Of a stretch of 64,000 nucleotides of DNA, positions 12,540-24,470 are shown in pieces. The stretch lies in NCBI GenBank assembly GCA_050084985.1, contig JBITNC010000001.1:192324001-192388000 (forward strand), written 5' to 3'. Under the pieces are notes generated by a model. That model had not been told where the DNA came from. It was given only the letters and a program-made list of their open reading frames with translations, and made no database searches. Every line of letters starts with the position of its first letter. Positions within the stretch are counted from its first letter, which is position 1. The stretch is from Nageia nagi (lineage: Eukaryota; Pinophyta). Made by a program: the position numbers and the translations under genes.

Positions 12540-13235
12540 TAGATGATCTATTTTATCAATAGATATATGGAAGAAAACCTTCATTTGATTTTATCTATGG
12601 TATAACTCATGGTTGGGGCCTTAAAATTACAATGTTTAGTATTTTTGCATTGCTTTTTGGTAATAAAAATTTATTATACAATGAGAAAATTAAGGTTTGA
12701 TCTCATTTACTTGTTATATGATGACCAATAGGTTAAATATCATGGTCCTATTAGAGATTGACATGCACATAAGGTGGTCAAGAGGTTATACTTCTATTGC
12801 ACCATATATGTTTGTGGTGATCTTGGGGGAGAGGGGAAAGGTTTTGGGAGTGTTGTAGATTGAATCACCATAGGAGGAAAATTCATCAAGACCTTCACTT
12901 ATCATATGTTTTGTAATTTCCAAAGGATAAACCATACAAAAGGTATTCAAGAGAGAAATATATGAAGGAAAGGGAGGACATACCAAAGGTTATTAAAAAA
13001 TATTCTAATTCTTATCAATATGGATTGGTAAATGAAGAGATGAGAAAAGAGAAAGTGATTAAGTGTGTAGATATGCTATAAATAGAAAAGGAACACATCA
13101 ATTTACAAATGGAAATATATAAAAATAAAGAAAATAAAGATAAATTAATAAATAAATATAAGATGAAACTAGCCATAAAGATGGAACATCTTGTGAAAGA
13201 TGAGGGAGGTAATGTAGCAAGAGAGGTACACAATT
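12540..13235 (+). pseudogene. Broken gene-like block, unknown family, copy 1
   Basis: In-frame pieces on the + strand read 'GRKPSFDFIYGITHGWGLKI' near 12570, then 'RLYFYCTIYVCGDLGGEGKG' near 12784-12840 (in pieces, with a frame change), then a charged stretch 'NEEMRKEKVIKCVDML' near 13030-13080 and 'KLAIKMEHLVKDEGGNVARE' ending at about 13227. The same order occurs in copy 2 (30370-31035). Stops interrupt all parts. I do not recognise the family. The last piece ends at a GAG/GTAC border that looks like a 5' splice site and leads into the mini-exon array. Confidence 0.45.
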
Positions 13236-14335
13236 ACTTTAAAATATTTCTTTCTTAACTAACCCCTTGAATGTTTTCATAATTTAATGCAAGACATATA
13301 GGAGATTATGCATACATGTTGGTACTACATTGATTTAAACTCTTTTTTGCATAACTAACCCTTGATTATTTTCATAGTTATGAAGTTATATTAAGTAACC
13401 CCTTGAATATTTTTCATAATGAGAGGTAATACATGAAGAAGGTGAAGAGGTAATAAATAAAGGAGAATATGCATCCATGTTGGTATTGCATTCCTTCAAA
13501 TTCTTTTTTTCTTAACTAACTCCTTGAATGTTTTCATAGTTTTGAAGTTGTATTAACTACTTCCTTGAATGTCTTCATAATCAAGGGAAGACATAATGGA
13601 GGTGAAGAGATAAGATATGAAGGAGATGATATAGGTAGAGAGGTATTGAATTACTTTAAATTAATTTTTTCTTAACTAACCCTTTGAATGTTTTCATAGT
13701 TTTGAAGTTATATTAACTAACCCCTTAAATGTTTTCATAATAGGAGGCAAAACATGAAGGAGGTAAAGTGGTAAGGTGTGAAAGAGATGATGTAGCCATA
13801 GAGGTATTGCATTATTTTAAATTCTTTTTTAATTAACTAACCCCTTCAATGTTTACATATTTTTGAAGTTTTATTAACTAGCCCCTTGAATATTTTCATA
13901 CTATAAGGAGTGACATGAAGGAGGTGAAGAGCCAAGACATGAAGGAGAAGATCTAGCTAGAGAGGTATTACATTTCTTTAAATTATTTTTTTCTTAAATA
14001 ACCCATTATATGTTTTTATAATTTTGAATTTGTGTTAACTAGCCCCTTGAATTTTTTCATAATAGGGGGGAATACATGAAGGAGGTGAAGAGGAAAGACA
14101 TAAAGGAGATGATGTATCCAAACAAGTACTAAATTGCTTTAAAATCTTTTTGTTGAAATCATTATTTGAATATTTTCATAATTTTGAAGTTGTATTAATT
14201 AACCCCTTGAATATTTTCATAATAGGAGGTAAGACATGAAAGAGTTTAAGAAGAAAAATGTGAAGGACATGATGTAGCCAAAGGGGTATTGCATTGTTTT
14301 AAATTATTTTTTTCTTAAATGTTTTTGAAAAGGTC
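13236..14335 (+). repeat. Tandem array of about 160-bp units around a 60-nt exon-like segment, copy 1
   Basis: About seven units have starts near 13289 (degenerate), 13429, 13584, 13743, 13906, 14064 and 14224. Each unit has an intron-like part with 'taactaaccccttgaatgtt', 'tttgaagttgtatt' and a second 'ccccttgaatattttcat', then 'aatag' followed by a segment of about 60 nt and an AG/GTATTG-type border. In the better copies the 60-nt segment translates to a form like EARHEGGEEARHEGDDVAKE. This looks like repeated duplication of one small in-frame exon with its flanking introns. Several borders and frames are mutated. Confidence 0.65.
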
Positions 14336-14489
14336 ATACATGAAGCTTAATGTTGGCAACATTGGTGGGAAATAATGATCAATCCATGGGAACTATGCCT
14401 CTAAATGCTAGTTACCCTACCACCTCATTATTATACAAGTGGGCTCAACTAGTAGTTACTAGAGAAAGGGGATTGAAATGAGTTGATTT

Positions 14490-15198
14490 TGATCCATAAT
14501 AACCATATTATTATAGCATACTTGAATCATCACTTACAAATTTGAAAATGAAAATATATATACACCATATCCCCATAAAATGCATGCAAAAAATGATGAA
14601 TTAAACTTAATACTAAAATAACAATAAATATAATTCAAATTTAATCACAAATATATCAATTTTGACAAAGTGATTTACCCTAGTTTACCCAATGTGGGAT
14701 AATCCAACATGGAATGGGAGCACTTCTTATTGTTTATGAAACATTACAATATGTAAATATACAATGAAGAAACTACCATCAAAATGACATCATTACATCC
14801 TTCTATGGACCTCTACAATACTCCTACAATAAAAGAATACAATTTATAAGATATTTCCTAGTCTTCCTTACAAATCCTCTCTAACCACCTTCCTTCCAAC
14901 CCTATCACAATGAATAAGATGGCATAAAATAGGCTTAGATATGAATTATATTTGATGGTTGAACTATCCAAGATGTTTTAACTATCTAACTAACTCTGTA
15001 CCTTCAACTTAATCCAAAAAATCATCTAAATCCATGGTTTTAGTGCTTTGAAAACTCTATTAGCATGACATGGAAACTCTTCTTTCTATAGAATTAGACC
15101 TAAAATTTTTAGATTTTAGCTAACCTCCAAGCACAAAAACCTTTGGGATAGCTCCTACTCATGAAAAAATTAACATTCAATTGATCCATTTTGGATCA
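14490..15198 (-). repeat. 3' LTR of the gypsy element
   Basis: It begins (as read on +) with tgatccataataaccatatt and ends with ttttggatca, i.e. TG...CA on both strands. It aligns along its length with 19982-20696; shared blocks include atgaattaaacttaatacta and tttacccaatgtggg. The polypurine tract (ccccc on +) follows at about 15202-15206. Confidence 0.85.
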
Positions 15199-15199
15199 T

Positions 15200-15215
15200 A
15201 GTCCCCCAATAGGGA
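15200..15215 (-). other. Polypurine tract of the gypsy element
   Basis: The minus-strand sequence TTGGGGGACTA directly precedes the 3' LTR start TGATCC, the expected place for plus-strand priming in an LTR retrotransposon. Confidence 0.7.
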
Positions 15216-15437
15216 AGCATTTGGTCCCACAAATGATTATGGAATATAAATGAGTATACAAATCCCCCACCTTGGATTTCTCCATCCACTTGTGTTTGTT
15301 AGGCATCTGACCTTTTAGTCTAACTAATTATAACTCAGTATCACCTCTTCTTATGCATGAACCTTTTTTTACAATATGGAATACCCCTTGAGGTCATACA
15401 TAGTATGAAGGACTAGATAATCAAAATATGGTAAAAT

Positions 15438-16500
15438 CTAATTTGTACCCACTTCATCTTCAGTTAATGTGGATGGCTCATGCAATTTCAAGTTCTCCAT
15501 ATTCACAATTGAATAGATATTCATATACATGGGTATATTCAATATAAATGCATTCTCACTTACTTTCTCCATAATTTTAAATGGTCCATACCTTATAGGA
15601 TTCAACTTCATGATTGGTTCTTGCAACCTCTCCTTACTGAGATACAACCAAAAAAGATATTCCATTTGAAACTTATGGTCAACCCTATGCTTTTCATGCC
15701 TCAACTTATACTTAGATTGAATTGCCTTGAGTTTCTCTTGGAATTTGAAATGAATTTTCCTAATTGTTTTGACAAATGCTTCAACTTACCTTTCCTCCTT
15801 CATAATAGTATCTCCTTCATCCTTTTGTTGATCAAACACACAATCAAAAGGTGAGGATGGAAAATAACAAAAACAAGTGTCAAATTGAATATTATCAATG
15901 GAATAATTAATTTACCCATTATATAAGTGTTAGATATACTCAATATTATCATCCCAAGACTTGGGATGCTTGCTACAATGACCTCTCAAGAGTTGAACTA
16001 CTATCCTATTTACCACTTCAATTTTTCCATTCATTTGAGGATGGAAGGTAGTACTTGTTTTCAACCTTGTATCCATATTATCCCATAAACTAATCCAAAA
16101 TTTACCCAAAAATATACTATCCCTATCTAAAATAATAGAAGTAGGCAATCCAAAATGAACCCAAACATGAGAAAAGATCAAATTTGCAACCTCTTGCCCT
16201 GTAATAGTCTTATTACATGGGATAAATACACACATCTTGCTAAATATATCTACCATAACAAATAAATAGTCTTTTCCTTTCTTGGAAATAGGAAAACCCC
16301 TAATGAATTCCAAGGATAATTTGGTACTGGAATTGGTAGATATAAACCCAATTTCTTGTTACTAGGCTTACTTGTGCAACATAAAGAATACTACCTAATG
16401 TATTTGACAACTTGCTCTTGCATCTTAGGCCAATACACATACCTTTGCAAATTATAAAATGTATTTTTAGACCCAAAATGTCCAACTATTTTGGATGTGT
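15438..16500 (-). pseudogene. Integrase region of the gypsy element
   Basis: The DDE core is visible at 15930-16313 with the phrases MEFIRGFPISKKGKDYLF, VMVDIFSK, ILDRDSIFLG and GKIEVVNRIV, so the three acidic positions appear to be kept. The C-terminal GPY/F-type module is at 15438-15704 (KLNPIRYGPFKIMEKV, then FILNIPMY and IYSIVNMENLKLHEPS). The upstream piece at 16300-16485 is out of frame with the core. Integrase inserts the cDNA copy into chromosomal DNA. Stops and shifts make this copy inactive. Confidence 0.85.
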
Positions 16501-16629
16501 GAGATTCTATAATCAATCCAACTCTCTACCCTTCAAAAACATATAATACATTAAAATGATAGAGAAGTCTATTTCGCAAATGAAAATCATCCATACCTTC
16601 ACAATTTGGTCTAGATGAAGTTAATCTCT

Positions 16630-18130
16630 AATAAATCACTTTGAAATAAATATTATGCACATATGATTCTAAAAATGCCTCTAAGATAAAAAGAAGAAAC
16701 TTCATGACTATCAATGAACTCATTGTTACCTTTTTACATGGTGTAGATGCCCTAGAGACAGAGCTACATGATGTGGACACCATAATGGTTGTAGAAATAG
16801 GTGGTCTAAAAAGCATATCTATAATATTGTTATGGTTTCCCTTATTATATTTAATCACTAGATAAATTTTTTGCATTAAACTCATCCATATATAGTGTCT
16901 AGTTTGTTTAAATTGTGATTGAGTTTACAAATACTTCAATGGTTGATGATCAATGTGTATGACTATCTCCTTACCCATCAAGTAATGATTATACTTCTTT
17001 ATAACTTGAACCAATGCATACAAATCCTTATCATACTTAGGATAATTTGAAACACCCCACTAAAAGTTTTAGAATGGTAACATATTCGTTTGCATCCTTA
17101 TAAAAAAATTGCCCCCATGGCATAATCACTTGCATTAGTCTAAACTTCAAATGGATTTTGCAAATTAGGAAGGGCCAACATGGGTGCATTAACTATCTTT
17201 TATTTCAAAGTATCAAAATATGATTATTGTTTCTCTCCCCATTGAAATACTTGCCTCTTACCAATAACATAATGTAAAGGTGAAGCAATATAGGAGAAAT
17301 CAATAATATTTTTTCTCGAATATTGAATAACACCTAAAAAATACCTTACTTTAGTAACATTTTATGGATTAGGCCATTCTACTAGAGTAGCAATCTTGTT
17401 AGGATTTATTTTAAGCTATCCACAACCAATAATATGGTCTAACAACACCAAAGGCTGCTTACCAAACTCACACTTCTTCATCTTCAAAAGCAACTTCTCC
17501 TTTTACAAAGTTTGGAGCACTTGTCTAAGATGTACCAAATATTCCTCATAAGTAGAACTAAATACAAGAATATCATACAAGTAAACAACAAAAAAATAAT
17601 CAATAAATGGATGAATAACTTCATTTATTACCCTCATAAATGTGGCTGGTGCATTACACAAACCAAATGGAAAAATAATCTGCTCAATTAATAGGCTTTA
17701 TCTTGTCTTGAAGGTGGTATTCCAAATGTCCTCCTCCTTGATCCTAACTTGATGATATCCACTTCTAAGATCCAACTTAGTAAAGAAACTTGCCCCTTTC
17801 AATTGATCCAAAAGATCATCTATCTAAGGTAATGGATAACTATTCTTGATGGTGATTTTGTTAAGTGCTCTATAATCAATACACATCCTCCAAGTTTGAT
17901 TCTTCTTGGGAATCAAAACTACAAGTGACCCACATGGAGTTGTACTAGGTATAATAACACCCTGATCAACCAACTCCTGAATTTATCTTTTAATCTTCTC
18001 TTGCTCAAAAATTGATTTCCTATACAATGTTATATTGGGAAAATAAACATCAGGTAATAGTGTAATCTCATGCTATATATTCCAAATAGGAGGTAATTAT
18101 CCTTTAGGCTCTACAAATACCTCAACAAAC
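16630..18130 (-). pseudogene. Reverse transcriptase and RNase H region of the gypsy element
   Basis: Read on the minus strand, the RT palm and fingers are recognisable: '[20 protein letters not shown]', 'IDYRALNKI', '[15 protein letters not shown]', 'FPFGLCNAPATF' and 'CEFGKQPLVLLDH'. The catalytic box reads VVYLYDILVFSS near 17540-17580, where the family has Y-x-D-D; the first Asp is Tyr here. RNase H pieces (for example 'NASDYAMGAI') follow at about 17100-17130, with the trailing part near 16630-16900. Several in-frame stops are present. Confidence 0.85.
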
Positions 18131-18275
18131 TCCTTAACCAATATTTGCATCTCATTCTCCCTATTGCATGATGTTAGCTCTCTGTAGTTAGAATAGTATG
18201 ATGTGGATGTGGTGATCTTAATAGACCCAGACTCTTCAACCTTGATCATGAGTAGAACAAACTAGTTACTGGTAT

Positions 18276-18690
18276 TTATAAATTGTTTGACTTGACTAGT
18301 AGTGACCAAGGTAGCTTCCTGCTGCTATTATGAGCATTAATACAAAAAACCTTTCCATTATTAATCAATTTATATTTATTTAATCTTATGTAATAAAGAG
18401 TATCTCTATCCCACAAATAATATTTACCAAGAATAACACCACAAATATCTAATGGAACAACATCAACCATAACTTCATCAATGAATTTTGCATAAATAGC
18501 AAATTTTAACTTACATTGCTTAGTAACTTGAATCCTAGCATCATTATGCATCCAACCCAAAGGATATAGATGAGGATGGTTGTAGGTATTCAAACCTAAA
18601 TTACTCACCATAGAATTAGAAATCATAGTTGCTTGAGAACCCAAATCAATGATGCAATCAACTCTTGTCTTATTGATTTGAATCTTGAGG
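18276..18690 (-). pseudogene. Aspartic protease region of the gypsy element
   Basis: A 122-codon frame begins at MGSQATMISNSMV, but the codons just upstream extend the homology (INKTRVDCIIDLGSQATM). The active-site triplet, normally D-S/T-G, reads D-L-G here. Downstream phrases GLNTYNHPHLYPLGWMH, VMVDVVPLDICGVILG and KYYLWDRDTLYY fit the plant gypsy protease family. In an active element this enzyme would process the Gag-Pol polyprotein; the D-L-G change predicts no activity. Confidence 0.75.
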
Positions 18691-18849
18691 TGGAATAATT
18701 GTATCCTTTATTCTTCAATGTATTTATCTTCTTTAACCTTTTGAATGGATGAATAATTAAGCTTCTCATTAACATTAAAAATTCCATCAAAATTCTCACA
18801 TCTATTGATCATAGAATTCTTCTTCTCCGTACTCTTCTTCTTATATGGA

Positions 18850-19796
18850 CATAATTCTAAATGAAGTTTCTAACATTTCTCTTTAGCGTGATCATCCTTA
18901 TCATAATGATTGCAATACCTATTATCACCCTCTTTCTTTGAAGTATTAGTAGTCTTAGTTTCTTGCTTACCTTTTCCTTTCTCTTGATATTTCTCTTTAT
19001 CTTGTTTCCCCTTTTAATTTGAAGCCTTCTTGGAGTCTTAATATTGCCTTCTTGCCTTACCATCTTCTTCCAAATATACTACTTGACCACAAACTTGATC
19101 AAGATTGGAAGAATTTAATAACATGGTAGTATTTTGCAAATCACTATGCAACCCTCAAATGTACTTCATCAATATTTTAGGATATTTGAGTGAAACATCA
19201 AGTAAAGTAGCTTGCTTTCTAAATTTAGTGGTGTATTCTTGAATCGATTTCCCTCTTTATTATCTAAAAAATTGCCATTTAATCAATTGTTTATTATGAT
19301 GTCCCAAAGGATAGAATTGTTACTTTATCAATCTCTTTAATTCTTCCCAATAAGATACTTTTGGCTAGTTTTCATGCTTAAGATTTTCAAAATGAATCTC
19401 CCACCAAATCAATGCATGTCCACCCATGTTCAATCTTGCAAAAGAGATTTTGTTAATATTACCAATAAAACCTTGGATATGAAAGTATAACTCTAATTTA
19501 TTCATCCAATTATTGAATTTATCAACATCAACCTCTCCACCAAAAGTATGAATCTCCACCTTTTCCTTCACCTTAAATGGAATAGAATGAGATGATGAGG
19601 ATGAGGATGATCCATCAGGTCCTCTTTCTTCTCCATTATGATGCTGCCTCTAATTACTATTATTATTTAAATGAACTCCAACAAAGGGCTAAGTCAATCT
19701 TGCTAAATGATTCTCCATTGAATCAAATATCCTCTTAAAATTAACATTCAACATGGTACAAATGTTCTTATGCTGTTATTCATCAATCGGATCCAT
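18850..19796 (-). pseudogene. Gag region of the gypsy element
   Basis: Gag starts at an ATG at 19796 (MDPIDE, then a stop). The capsid-like domain is clear at 19365-19571 (KVEIHTFGGEVDVDKFNNW, LNMGGHALIWWE), followed by basic linker sequence. A zinc-knuckle remnant lies near 18865-18925, where the second Cys of the expected C-x2-C-x4-H-x4-C is replaced by Tyr (YCNHYDKDDHAKEKC). Gag forms the cytoplasmic particle. Multiple stops are present. Confidence 0.8.
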
Positions 19797-19963
19797 AATA
19801 GTCACTCTTCTCCATCTACTAATATCAATATCCTTGGGAAATAATTTACCTCTTCAAAATCTCCTTCCAAAAAATAACAATCAAGGCATGGTCACTTTGT
19901 AGATAGGCTCACAAGGCATTGGTCTTTGAAATTCATAGAAAATCCCCTCAAAATTTTGATAAC

Positions 19964-19979
19964 TTGCACTTTGATACCA
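19964..19979 (-). other. Primer binding site (initiator-Met tRNA type)
   Basis: The minus strand reads TGGTATCAAAGTGC immediately inside the 5' LTR, after a 2-nt spacer. This matches the start of the TGGTATCAGAGC site used by many plant retrotransposons, with one or two changes. Confidence 0.8.
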
Positions 19980-19981
19980 CA

Positions 19982-20696
19982 TGATCCATAATCACCATAT
20001 GATTATAGAATACTTAGATCCTCACTTACATATTCAAAACTAAAAATATACATTCACCATATCCTGATCAAATGCTTGTAAAAATTTATGAATTAAACTT
20101 AATACTAAAATAACAAAAAAATGTAATTCAAATTTAATCATACATAAATATCAATTTTGACACAATGATTTACCCAAGTTTACCCAATGTGGGCTAATCT
20201 AGCATGGAATGGGAGCACTTATTCTTATTAGTTATGGAATATTACAATATGTACATGTATAATGGATAAAATAAAATCAAAATGATAGCAATACATCCTC
20301 CTATATACCTCTACAAAACTCCTACAATAAGAGAATATAATTTATAAGATAACTCCTAGTCATCCTTGCAAATCCTCTCTAACCACCTTTCTTCCAACCC
20401 TACCACAATGAATAAGATAACATCAAATAGGCTCATATATGAATCACAGTCAATGGTTAAACTATCCAAGATGTTTCAACTATCTAACTAATTTTGTCCT
20501 TTAAACTTACTCTAATAACTCATATGAACCCATGACATTAGTGCTCTGAAAACTCTATCAACATGGCATGGATGCTCTTCTTCCTATAGAATCAGATCCC
20601 CAAATTTTATATTTCAACTAATGTCTAAGCATAGAAACCTCTAGCATAGCTCTTGCTCATGAAAATATTAACCTTAACTCAATCAATTTCAAATAA
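19982..20696 (-). repeat. 5' LTR of the gypsy element
   Basis: About 715 bp, aligning with 14490-15198. The + strand start tgatccataatcaccatat is well conserved. The far end (aatcaatttcaaataa) is diverged and has lost the perfect terminal dinucleotide. Substitutions between the two LTRs are numerous, so the insertion is old. Confidence 0.8.
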
Positions 20697-20749
20697 AGTT
20701 TGGAATGATAGTGGAAGGTACAATGTCTCAGGAAACTAATCTCAACATT

Positions 20750-22480
20750 AAAGGTAGTGTTAGCACTAGGCTACATTGCATAAAATACTATAAAATCAAA
20801 GGAACATTAAAAAGTTGAACATGAAGATCCTTGATAATAATTTTCACTTTAAGAGTTTGAGATTCAGATCAAGAAATTTTAAATATGGGTAGTTCTTCAC
20901 ATACAAAATATATTGGTTTAATGCATTTATAGTACCCAAAATTTTCATGCATAAAAGATAGTATTATGGTATTCAATAGGCTAAATGAATTTACCTCATG
21001 CATGTTTTAGGGTTCAACATATTACAATAGTTGGATTAAACCTCAAGGATCCATAAAAAAGATATAAAGGCTTGGATAATTACATGAATACCTCTCAATC
21101 TCTCTACCAGTGAATCATAATGATTCAACTATGGATCACAAAGTATCCATTTGTGTAGTTGGGACTATGGCTAGATTGCATCCTTGTAATCTACAATGGC
21201 TTTTCCATACAATGGATTTTCCATAAAAGATATGATATGTGATGCCATGGGGAACTCATTGGATGCTACCAAACTAGAAGTACAATAATAACAATGATTT
21301 AAGTAAATACAACCATATATAGAACCTTGTTCTCTATATAAAATGAAATCAATAAGAAGATACCAAGCATACATGTTGTAAGGGAGAAATCAAATGGGAT
21401 TTCTTGGAGTGCTATGGTAAATATGTTATGGGTGGTGGAGTATTGAAGAATGTAGATAGAATTAAATGGCCTTCCATACTTGTCTAAGTGAATGAATCTT
21501 GATCCAAATCTGATATGGATATTTATTGTATAGATATAGATGGGAAGAGTACATGAGACATTAAAGTATCAACTATCTATTTTAATTAATAAATTAAGTG
21601 GTACAACTTTAGATACCTATGTACATACATTGATTTTCCTCTAATTTCTTTATACATGGAAGGTGACTTGGTAGTTCTGAATTCTTCCACCAAAATAAAA
21701 CATTGCAACATTAATATTTGAAGGAAATAATTTCCTTAAAAATGTGGATTTTGGCATATTTAGCCTTGAAATTATAAAAGCATCATTTATTTCAAAGACA
21801 TAGCCACTTGTACCCCATCATATATAAACTAAATTAGTAGTTGCATATCATATTCTATAAATCCATTCAATCTATAATCATATCTACTTGGTATATGAAT
21901 TGTCTTTAAATTAACAAGCATTTGATCTTTTATTAAAAAATCTCCATCATAAGATAAAACCACAACATATGCTCCAACATTCAATTTTAAAATTTTTCAT
22001 TTCTAAAACAAATAGGAATGTAATTTTTTAATTTCTAGAGTAGATAGGCATTCCATTTATTAATGTTGAATGAAAATGTATTAACCATATTGAACAATAA
22101 TGCATCAACCATGTCAAATAAGAATGTTTTATTCGATAAGGCCTTAGGCCCTCAACCATGTCGAATAGGGACATTGCATTTGAAAAGTCATGAGCCATGT
22201 TGAATAGGGATTTCTATGATGAATGTGATTATACCATTTATAAGGAATTAATAGGGAACCCAAACTTTCTAATGATTTTAGTATCTGATAGGTATCCTCT
22301 TCAATGATATGTAGACTAGTATATCTAGAATAAATATTTCATAGGTATTAGGGTTTATGGTTCTTAGGTAGTACCATTTAGACTTCCAAGTTATGCTAAT
22401 GATGGGATCATATTTTTAGAATATTAAACATAATTATTGTACTTACATAAACATATTTGAAGTAAGAAAGCAACCACCAT
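20750..22480 (+). pseudogene. Gene-like remnant and spacer after the gypsy insertion, copy 1
   Basis: Around 21145-21480 the + strand reads in pieces 'VGTMARLHPCN', 'NNNNDLSKYNHI' and 'LECYGKYVMGGGVLKNVDRI'. Copy 2 has the same segment with a longer open frame (32362-32607). From 22040 to 22220 the sequence carries degenerate repeats of the phrase 'catgttgaatagg'. I recognise no family. The protein-like pieces are conserved between copies better than the surrounding spacer, by eye. Confidence 0.4.
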
Positions 22481-24470
22481 GAAGCTACTAATTAAGGTGG
22501 GGAATTATCATTACACTTAGTGGGTTGATGCTAAGAAATTAGTAGAAGAAATTAGATGTTATGACTTTTTGAAGGAGAAGGATTTTGAGAGATACAATTC
22601 AAATGGTGTGATCATTGATGTTTATAAGAATTACTTGAACAAAAAATTATGACCATAGGACTCATAAAAAAATTGAAGCATTCATATGTGGAAGGTTAAT
22701 ATATAAAATACAATCTAAAATATAATCTCATTTCTTATTTAGATAGTTAATAAAAAATTTCAAGTTCAAGGGGTTCTTCTTTTAGAGCTAGATCATCTTG
22801 CTCACCCTTGGAAAACCTAAGTTGTTCTAATTTTGGTACAACATTAAACCCACTCATTTTAGAAGAATAAGATGTTATGTTTGATGAATATCATCTAGGT
22901 AAATTAATAACTAAAGGAGGAGAAGTTGATTTGGGAAAAGGAGCTGAAAAATCTAAAAAAATTAAAATAATTATTAAAGAATATGTTGATATTATTTATG
23001 AGGATGTTGGTACTTCAAAAACCAAAAGAAAAAGGATCAAGAAGAACCTCAAGCTATTTAAATAATTAATAAAGGGATCATGGTAAGAAAAAGTGCTTCA
23101 AAAATACCACCTCAAAGAAAAAACAATAGAAATGACCATGTCTCCATCCAAAGAAACCACCTTAGATAGTACTAGGAGGAGTAAAAGGACTTGAGTATCC
23201 ATAGGAAGTTAAGAGGAGTATTATGATGATGGAGAGGGTGATCCCAATAAATATATACATAAAATGATGAACATATTAAGAAAAAAAGGTCAAAAATTGA
23301 AACAAAAATATGGTGAATCTTGTATGGAGAGTAATGGATCGAAAGAAAAAGCCCCCCATAACAATATTTGTATATGGTATCTACATCAACTACTCCCTAT
23401 GAATAAAGGCTAATTAATGAGTATATTAATCTAGACTAAATGATTAATATATAATTTTAGAGAAAATTCCATTGGTTCTCCTCCAAGACCTAAGTATTTA
23501 TATATTAGTTTCTCTTGATAAAACTATTGGGGCTATTTTAGGTACAAATAATAGGAGTAAGAGAGGAGCACCATAGTAAGTAGAATATTTCCTACTTGGT
23601 TTGTAGGTTGTTATCCCACATAATTTAAATCTCATGGGTAGTGTTACTTTAGGAAACATACTTATGAGAAAGATGGAGATAAGGGTTGTTGAATTCAAGA
23701 AAAACATAAATTCTTTAAAAAAGAAAAATATAACATTGAAGTAGGAGAATAAGGATTTAAATATTGTTGGGGTGGATTCTAAAGATATCATGCTTCAAGG
23801 TTCTCAGGATAAAGCAATTTATTAGTAGAAAAAAAAAACTATTTAAGGTATGATGTTTACATTTGAACAAGTATTTAATTTTCTTCAAAATATGTATATA
23901 TTAATAATTGCGATCAATCAAGATTTTGGGAAATGAAAAGAAATGCATGAGATCATTAATGAAAGGGAAAAAGAAATAAGAAAATTAAAAAGGAAAGCCT
24001 CAATAAAGGGTTAAAATAATGTACATAGTATAAGTGAAAAGATTTTAGGGCTTCTAAATTTGTTGTCTAATATTGATAGGAAGGTAGAGTTTGTAATCAA
24101 TACTTTTGAAAAAATTACTACCAAGATTAATTCAACATTGGATAATTTCAAGTTGAAAGTGATTGATAATGAGGAAAAATTGTTCGAACATGATGAAGTA
24201 AAGGTGTAAGTAAGCTATAGATTGAAATCTCAAATGTTGGTAACATATATTAGTATGATTAAATCCAAGATTTACTTTCAAGAAATTGTTGATATGATAG
24301 ATTACAATCAATATCTTAAAAAATATTTGATCTAGTTGGATCCAACTTATGTAGCTAAAAATAAGAAAAAGACACCATTTGATTTGTAATTAAAAAATAT
24401 AGTTATTTTGTGAAGGACATTGATAAAGGTATCAATGATATGGATGATGTGTAAGGGAAATGATGGTTGT
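22481..24470 (+). pseudogene. Broken gene-like block starting MKL-VGNY, unknown family, copy 1
   Basis: The + strand begins MKLLIKVGNYHYT at 22481 and continues VDAKKLVEEIRCYDFLKEKD, then IIDVYKNYLNKK. A lysine- and glutamate-rich frame runs 22877-23065 (MFDEYHLGKLITKGG..). Later, coiled-coil-like stretches appear near 23660-23760 (MRKMEIRVVEFKKNINSLKK) and 24075-24210 (KVEFVINTFEKITTKINSTL). Many stops interrupt it. The same order is found at 34049-35800 in copy 2. The arrangement resembles a large retroelement or host gene; a GGGGGAAG tract at 24545 after the last piece could be a polypurine tract, but no matching LTR pair was found. Confidence 0.45.

Larger units (their letters stand above)
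14490..20696 (-). mobile_element. Ty3/gypsy LTR retrotransposon, complete in outline but inactive
   Basis: Two LTRs of about 710 bp flank a minus-strand internal region with the order gag, CCHC, protease, reverse transcriptase, RNase H, integrase. Integrase lies after RT, which defines Ty3/gypsy. A primer binding site TGGTATCAAAG lies 2 nt inside the 5' LTR, and a GGGGGAC-type polypurine tract borders the 3' LTR. No chromodomain is visible after the integrase GPY-type module. All ORFs are broken and three functional motifs are mutated (see sub-entries). It sits inside copy 1 of the segmental duplication and is absent from copy 2. A target-site duplication is not clear: the flanking bases are gattt and agttt. 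Confidence 0.9.

Noticed and set aside
10860-14335. CRISPR-like regular spacing of repeats in the 186-bp and 160-bp arrays
   Set aside because: Whole units, not short repeats with unique spacers, are repeated. The context is a plant nuclear genome, and the units carry PPR-like or exon-like sequence.
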